From the NCBI RefSeq assembly GCF_007280555.1, contig NZ_VKDB01000003.1, positions 265,376 through 329,375 of the forward strand: a stretch of DNA of 64,000 nt, read 5' to 3'. Below the pieces are notes generated by a model that searched no databases, was not told the origin of the DNA, and saw only the letters and a list, made by a program, of their open reading frames with translations. Position numbers and translations under genes: made by a program. Shown here piece by piece: positions 60,136 through 64,000 of this stretch. This DNA is from Deinococcus detaillensis. Its GTDB lineage: Bacteria > Deinococcota > Deinococci > Deinococcales > Deinococcaceae. Position 1 is the stretch's first letter. Each line of letters begins with the position of its first letter.

Positions 60136-61155
60136 TTAAGCAGAAGTCTCAGACTGCGCCGCACTTTCGGTGAGAAGCTCCGACAAACGTGAGAGAGCGC
60201 GGCTGTATTTCTTTGCGTACCCTCCGTGCCGGTAATTGGAATCGAAGAGTTGGTTTAAGCCGACGCCCGTAAAGGCGGCGCTGAGGCCGAGATCGTAGAG
60301 TTTATCGACAAAATGCACGAAGCGCAGGGCCACGTTTTGATCCGGCATCGGCACCAAGCCGCGCACGCCCACCGCGCTGACGCCCGAGAGCAGCTTGGCG
60401 AAGCGCGAGGGATGCACTTCGAGCAGTAGGTGGCTGAGGTCGCGGTGCAGCAGCACAGCCAGCGTGGCCTGATCTTGCCGCTGCGCCCACGTTCCGAACT
60501 CGGCGTCGCTCATGACTTGGGCGGGCGCTGCGCCGCGCTGCCGAAAATCGGGGCCGTCTAAACCGAGGTTTTCAAAGCGTGAGGCGATGCCTTTGATCTG
60601 GCGCTCGAAGTCGCGGGCATTGAAGCGGCCCTGACCGAGTGCGCCGGGTTCGGTGTTGCTGGTGGCCACCACGCTCACGCCCTGCGGCATCAGTTGGCCG
60701 AGGAAAGTATTGGCCATGTGGGTGTTGCCGGGGTCGTCGAGTTCGAATTCGTCAATCAAGAGCAGATCATGGTCTTTGAACGTCTCCACCGCCCGCGTCA
60801 TGCCCAGCGCTCCGATGAGGTACATCAGTTCCTGAAAGCTCATCAGCGCCCGCTTGCCGCTTGCTGCGTGATAAGTGCTGGCCAGCAGGTGCGTTTTGCC
60901 GACCCCGAAGCCGCCGTCCAGATAAAGGCCGCGCCCCTCAGGTTTGTGGCGCTTAAAGAGCCGAAAGCCGCTGGGTTTTTGTTTGGCCTCAGCCGCGAAA
61001 ACGGCCAAAGCGTCTCTGGCCCGCGCCTGTGAGGCAAAGGCCGAATTGGGCTGGTAGTTCTCAAAGCGCACCCCCTCAAAGCGGGCGCTGGGGGCCAGCC
61101 CTTCGCTGAGCTGCTGCGGCGTGAGGCTGGGGCGGCGGGCGGTGAGGTCAAGCAT
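60136..61155 (-). CDS. zapE: Cell-division ATPase ZapE (AFG1-like)
   Basis: 339 residues. P-loop ATPase of the AFG1/ZapE family: GLYLDGGFGVGKTHLLAS (Walker A), LLLIDEFELDDPGNTHM (Walker B with the family insertion), VVATSNTEPGALGQGRFNARDFERQI (sensor and second region) and LSAAFTGVGLNQLFDSNYRHGGYAKKYSRALSRL in pieces at the C terminus. It associates with FtsZ and the division ring under stress. It lies 36 bases downstream of manA and reads as part of the same operon. Confidence 0.93.
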   Translation of the reverse strand: MLDLTARRPSLTPQQLSEGLAPSARFEGVRFENYQPNSAFASQARARDALAVFAAEAKQKPSGFRLFKRHKPEGRGLYLDGGFGVGKTHLLASTYHAASGKRALMSFQELMYLIGALGMTRAVETFKDHDLLLIDEFELDDPGNTHMANTFLGQLMPQGVSVVATSNTEPGALGQGRFNARDFERQIKGIASRFENLGLDGPDFRQRGAAPAQVMSDAEFGTWAQRQDQATLAVLLHRDLSHLLLEVHPSRFAKLLSGVSAVGVRGLVPMPDQNVALRFVHFVDKLYDLGLSAAFTGVGLNQLFDSNYRHGGYAKKYSRALSRLSELLTESAAQSETSA

Positions 61156-61191
61156 GGGAGGCGGCTGGTGGGGTAAGCAGGGCGGCGGCGC

Positions 61192-62187
61192 TCACGGCGT
61201 CTCCTGTTCTGGCGGCAAACTGGAGCGCAGCAACTCCACGTCTTCGTCTAAGGCCCACAGCACGTAAGGGCCGGTGTGGGACGAAATCAGCACTGTCTCC
61301 AGGGCTGATAAGCGCAGCGTTTCATGGGCAGTTTCCAGTTCCAATTGCCCACTTTTGACCGTCAGGGCGTGGACACTCTGGCCGCGCGTGTGGCTCTCCA
61401 AGCGCTCCCCCGCTGCGATTTCGGCGACTTCCAAGCGGAAATAAGGGCACTCGGCCAGCGTCGCCGCTTCCGCCGATCCCAGCTTGGGTAGGGGCAGCAC
61501 CTCGGCGCTGAGATCGGAGCGCGTCACCTTGAGTGCTTCCTCAAGGTGCAGGGTGCGCCCCTCACTGGCAGGCCGGTCCCAGTCGTAGACGCGGTAGGTG
61601 GTGTCGCTGCTCTGTTGAACTTCGTAAAGCAGCGTGCCCGGCCCCAGCGCGTGCAGAGTGCCCGCTGCGATGAATACCGTGTCGCCTGCTTGCACGGCTT
61701 GTTCGTCGGCCACCTCCAGCACACTGCCGCCGCGAATGGCCTGTGCCAGCGCTTCAGGCGTCGTGCCCGCTTTAACGCCCGCCAGAATCTTCGCTCCCCG
61801 GTCGGTTTTCAAAAAGTGCCACGCCTCGGTTTTGCCGAATTCGCTCCCGCCCACCAGCTCACGGGCCTGCTCGTCGTTGGGATGCACCTGCACGCTGAGC
61901 CACTCTTCGCAGTCGAGCAACTTGATCAGCAGCGGAAAGCGCCCGCCGAAGCGCCGAGAGACGCCCTGACCCAAAAAGGTGTCGCCCAATTCAGCCAGCA
62001 CGTCTTTAACCGTTTGGCCGTCAAACGGCCCGCCCTCGACTTGATTGCCGTCAAACACCACCCAGGCTTCACCGATGGGCGTTTGTCCGTAGGGCACGCT
62101 TTTGAGGTGCTGGCCGCCCCACACGCGGGCGTGGTACTGGGGGCGCAGTTTGTAGAGAAAGGGCGGCAAGGCGGCGTGGTGGGTCAT
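61192..62187 (-). CDS. manA: Mannose-6-phosphate isomerase, class I
   Basis: 331-residue cupin enzyme converting mannose 6-phosphate and fructose 6-phosphate. Motifs: RPQYHARVWGGQHLKSV, GEAWVVFDGN, LLDCEEWLSVQVHPNDEQA (zinc ligands), GKTEAWHFL, and GDTVFIAAGTLHALGPGTLLYEVQQSSDTTYRVYDWDR in order. This is the short, Bacillus-type form. ATG 62187 is chosen over the frame to 62253 by a TAGACT box seven bases upstream. It supplies mannose for surface sugars. zapE follows. Confidence 0.95.
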   Translation of the reverse strand: MTHHAALPPFLYKLRPQYHARVWGGQHLKSVPYGQTPIGEAWVVFDGNQVEGGPFDGQTVKDVLAELGDTFLGQGVSRRFGGRFPLLIKLLDCEEWLSVQVHPNDEQARELVGGSEFGKTEAWHFLKTDRGAKILAGVKAGTTPEALAQAIRGGSVLEVADEQAVQAGDTVFIAAGTLHALGPGTLLYEVQQSSDTTYRVYDWDRPASEGRTLHLEEALKVTRSDLSAEVLPLPKLGSAEAATLAECPYFRLEVAEIAAGERLESHTRGQSVHALTVKSGQLELETAHETLRLSALETVLISSHTGPYVLWALDEDVELLRSSLPPEQETP

Positions 62188-62194
62188 ACTGAGC

Positions 62195-62200
62195 AGTCTA
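62195..62200 (-). promoter_or_regulatory. -10 element of manA-zapE
   Basis: TAGACT, seven bases before the ATG at 62187. Confidence 0.6.
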
Positions 62201-62247
62201 GAGCAGTTGTCCGCTTGCTGCGGCACCTGTCGGCGCTCCAAGCGGCT

Positions 62248-62253
62248 TATCAT
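62248..62253 (+). promoter_or_regulatory. -10 element of the small membrane protein gene
   Basis: TATCAT, six bases before ATG 62260. Confidence 0.55.
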
Positions 62254-62259
62254 GACGCC

Positions 62260-62499
62260 ATGAACCTACTCGCTCGAATCATTGGGATTGTCGGCGTGGT
62301 GCTGATCGTGGTGGCGCTGGCGCTGCTGTTCGGCAACGTGATCACCATCAACAAGCTCGACGCCGTCGCCTCGGCGCTGCGAACCAACGTGACTGTCAAT
62401 CCGTCGCCCAGCGTCATGCTGACTTTTGGCCTCGGCACCATCGGCGGACTGCTGGCGGGCGCGGGCGGGGCGATGATGGTGCGGGGGCGGCGGGGGTAG
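62260..62499 (+). CDS. Small two-helix membrane protein, 79 aa
   Basis: 79 residues with two membrane helices (IIGIVGVVLIVVALALLFG at about 7-25 and MLTFGLGTIGGLLAGAGGAMM at about 53-73, arms partly Gly-rich) joined by a polar loop (INKLDAVASALRTNVTVNPS). A basic tail (VRGRRG) ends it. No family recognised. The frame is open far upstream but only as antisense to manA; the ATG here is the first with a correctly placed -10 box. It is divergent from manA, the two starts being 72 bases apart. Confidence 0.7.
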   Translation: MNLLARIIGIVGVVLIVVALALLFGNVITINKLDAVASALRTNVTVNPSPSVMLTFGLGTIGGLLAGAGGAMMVRGRRG

Positions 62500-62650
62500 G
62501 TCGAACTGGAATAGGTTGGAATGAAGGCTTGTACCCATACAAACCTACCCGAAAACAAGCCTGTCTTAATCCATGAGCGTGATTAGCTGGTTTGTTGGTT
62601 GGTACTGTCACTGAGATGCGAATGAGTTAGTAATTGTCCCCACGCTGTTT

Positions 62651-62679
62651 TTGAAAACCGACTCATTCTTTATTATATT
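62651..62679 (+). promoter_or_regulatory. Classic promoter of the DUF262 gene
   Basis: TTGAAA (62651-62656), 17-base spacer, TATATT (62674-62679) in AT-rich DNA. A second TAAAAT (62686-62691) lies behind. Different in type from the leaderless boxes elsewhere in the window. Confidence 0.65.
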
Positions 62680-62709
62680 TACGCTTAAAATATTTTACGA
62701 GGTGAACCA

Positions 62710-63984
62710 ATGAGTGGAAAAATCGAATCCCTAACATTGACTGTCGGCCAGTTATTTAACGACAATTACACAGTTCCAATATACCAGAGAGAATATGTCT
62801 GGACGAAAAGCCAAGTCGAGCAACTCTTGGATGACATCTCAAATTCATTTGATATGGATGATTCGCCTGAGTATTTCGTCGGAAGTACAATAGTATGCAA
62901 AAATACTAAAAACCTGTATGATATAATTGACGGTCAACAAAGATTGACGACTTTGTACATAACCCTCTGTTGTCTCAGAGACGTTATCAAGGGATTTGCT
63001 GGTTCTGCTGTCGACTCAAATACCGATTTCATAAACAAGATGATCAGTGATAGTGACAATGACGATAAAGGAAACAACATTTATAGATATAGAATTAGTC
63101 TCCAGTATACGGATAGCAGGGACATTCTGGACAGATTGGCGAACGGAGATGGTGAAAAGGTCGGTTCGATTGGTTTGAGTAAGAGCATGGACAACATCTA
63201 CAAAGCCTACACAAGTATAAAACAATTCATAGAAGATACATTTGGAGAAGATGGATTGGGGATTAGGGCATTTGCTGCTTATCTAAAAGATAAGGTAAAT
63301 CTCATCAGAATTGAAACTAGAGATGTTAATCACGCATTGAGGATTTTCGAAACTATTAATTCAAGAGGCGTAAGCTTAAATCCAATGGATTTGCTCAAAA
63401 ATCTGATATTTATGAGATCAAAAACTATTGACTTCGAAAAAATTAGCGTGAATTGGAAAGAAGCTATGGACAACATAGAAGCATCCAAAGAGCCGCCCGC
63501 TAGATTCCTTATTTATTTTGTAACAGCCTTTTATTCAGATAAGACGGTCAATGAGAACCAAATTTACGACTGGTTTCTCAAAAATCCTGAAAAATACGCT
63601 TATCCCCTCATATTCTCGAAAGATTTGCTCGAAGCTGCCAAAGCCTTTAAAAAGTATGTATCGGGGTTTAACCCTGACGGAACCGAGAACAAGTATTTGC
63701 AAAGTCTCAAACTGCAAAGCTCAAAATCAACTCGACACCTAATTTTATTACTTGCAGTGTCAAAGAAGAATACCGACTTCTCTAATGAAATCGCGAAGTT
63801 CCTGGAAAATTTGCTCTTCGTTTATATGATAACATCAACAAATACCAGAAAACTCGACACGAAATTCGTTGAGTGGGCAAGGGCAGTCAGCAAAATTAGT
63901 AAGTATCTGATTAGCGGCTTCCGGCGCTCCCGTCCAAGGACGAGGGTGCTGCTGTTAAGCTGTGGCGCATGGCTGGGACGCTGA
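62710..63984 (+). pseudogene. DUF262/GmrS-like defence nuclease gene, 3' part lost
   Basis: Open frame of 424 residues. The N-terminal DUF262 domain is clear: VPIYQREYVWTKSQVEQLLDDI (about 22-43), YFVGSTIVC, and the catalytic motif DGQQRLTTL at 74-82, as in GmrS and related type IV restriction and phage-defence enzymes. FETINSRGVSLNPMDLLKN follows near 215-233. Family members usually continue for 550 residues or more, often with a DUF1524 HNH domain; here AT-rich coding stops near residue 402 (about 63915) and the last 22 codons (SGFRRSRPRTRVLLL) come from GC-rich, unrelated DNA. Codon use (ATA, AGA, AAT) is foreign. Preceded by GAGGTG and ATG. Probably inactive. Confidence 0.8.
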
Positions 63985-64000
63985 GAGAACAGGATCTGCT
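63915..64000 (+). mobile_element. Possible left end of an insertion sequence interrupting the DUF262 gene
   Basis: From about 63915 base composition switches abruptly from AT-rich to GC-rich within the DUF262 frame. A new frame, ATG at 63969 (MAGTLREQDLL), runs to the window edge and could be the start of a transposase. The 3' end and any terminal inverted repeat are outside the window, so this is tentative. Confidence 0.4.

Overview
The window reads as a chromosomal segment of a Deinococcus species. GC is high across most of it, and the gene set fits that genus: DNA polymerase I of the non-proofreading kind, bacillithiol synthesis (bshC), a TerB-family protein, a PPK2 kinase, a late-embryogenesis-like helical protein, a DdrI-like Crp/Fnr regulator and many small secreted proteins. 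About thirty genes have a TANNNT -10 hexamer 5-9 bases before the start codon. This is the leaderless promoter layout known in Deinococcus, and it was used here to correct many start sites. No rRNA, tRNA or CRISPR array was seen.

Layout. 1-12 kb: PPK2, a secreted hydrolase, typA, an S9 peptidase, a transglutaminase-like protein, a PlsY-like/acyl-ACP-reductase-like fusion, a small kinase and a phosphoribosyltransferase. 12.2-15.4 kb: a tightly coupled four-gene operon (including an unlisted 54-codon gene) ending in a HAMP protein with no output domain, closed by a terminator before polA. 18-23 kb: a zinc-ribbon coiled-coil protein, nth, uppP, a lipoprotein RNase of the barnase family with its barstar inhibitor, a DUF4388 protein and prs. 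23.8-30 kb: hisF-hisIE, a response regulator, coaX, TerB-like, an aldo/keto reductase, YceI and a phosphatase. 30-36 kb: murF, a lipoprotein and mraY, with a TA-flanked MITE-like element between the last two, plus bshC and a Crp/Fnr regulator. 36-49 kb: a WecG/TagA glycosyltransferase preceded by two overlapping five-codon ORFs, glgC, aat, a thioesterase, a GDSL lipase, a BI-1 protein, Hsp20, prmA-rsmE, proC, GT2, the LEA-like protein and hisD. 49-57.2 kb: a TetR-controlled efflux operon with two outer-membrane-factor-like genes, one adaptor lipoprotein and one RND pump. 57.3-62.5 kb: secreted and small proteins, an M20 peptidase, manA-zapE.

The right end (about 62.6 kb onward) changes sharply. 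It is AT-rich with a classic -35/-10 promoter and a Shine-Dalgarno site, and carries a DUF262/GmrS-like defence gene whose 3' part is replaced by GC-rich sequence that may be an insertion element. This looks like a recently acquired, broken defence gene.

Functional threads are envelope building (uppP, mraY, murF, glycosyltransferases, lipid fusion), stress and repair (polA, nth, bacillithiol, TerB-like, LEA-like, Hsp20), histidine and proline synthesis, and export/defence (RND operon, barnase-barstar pair, DUF262). The most unusual items are the lipid-enzyme fusion, the tandem mini-ORFs, the orphan-HAMP operon, the anchored RNase/inhibitor pair, and an RND pump with extra predicted membrane segments.
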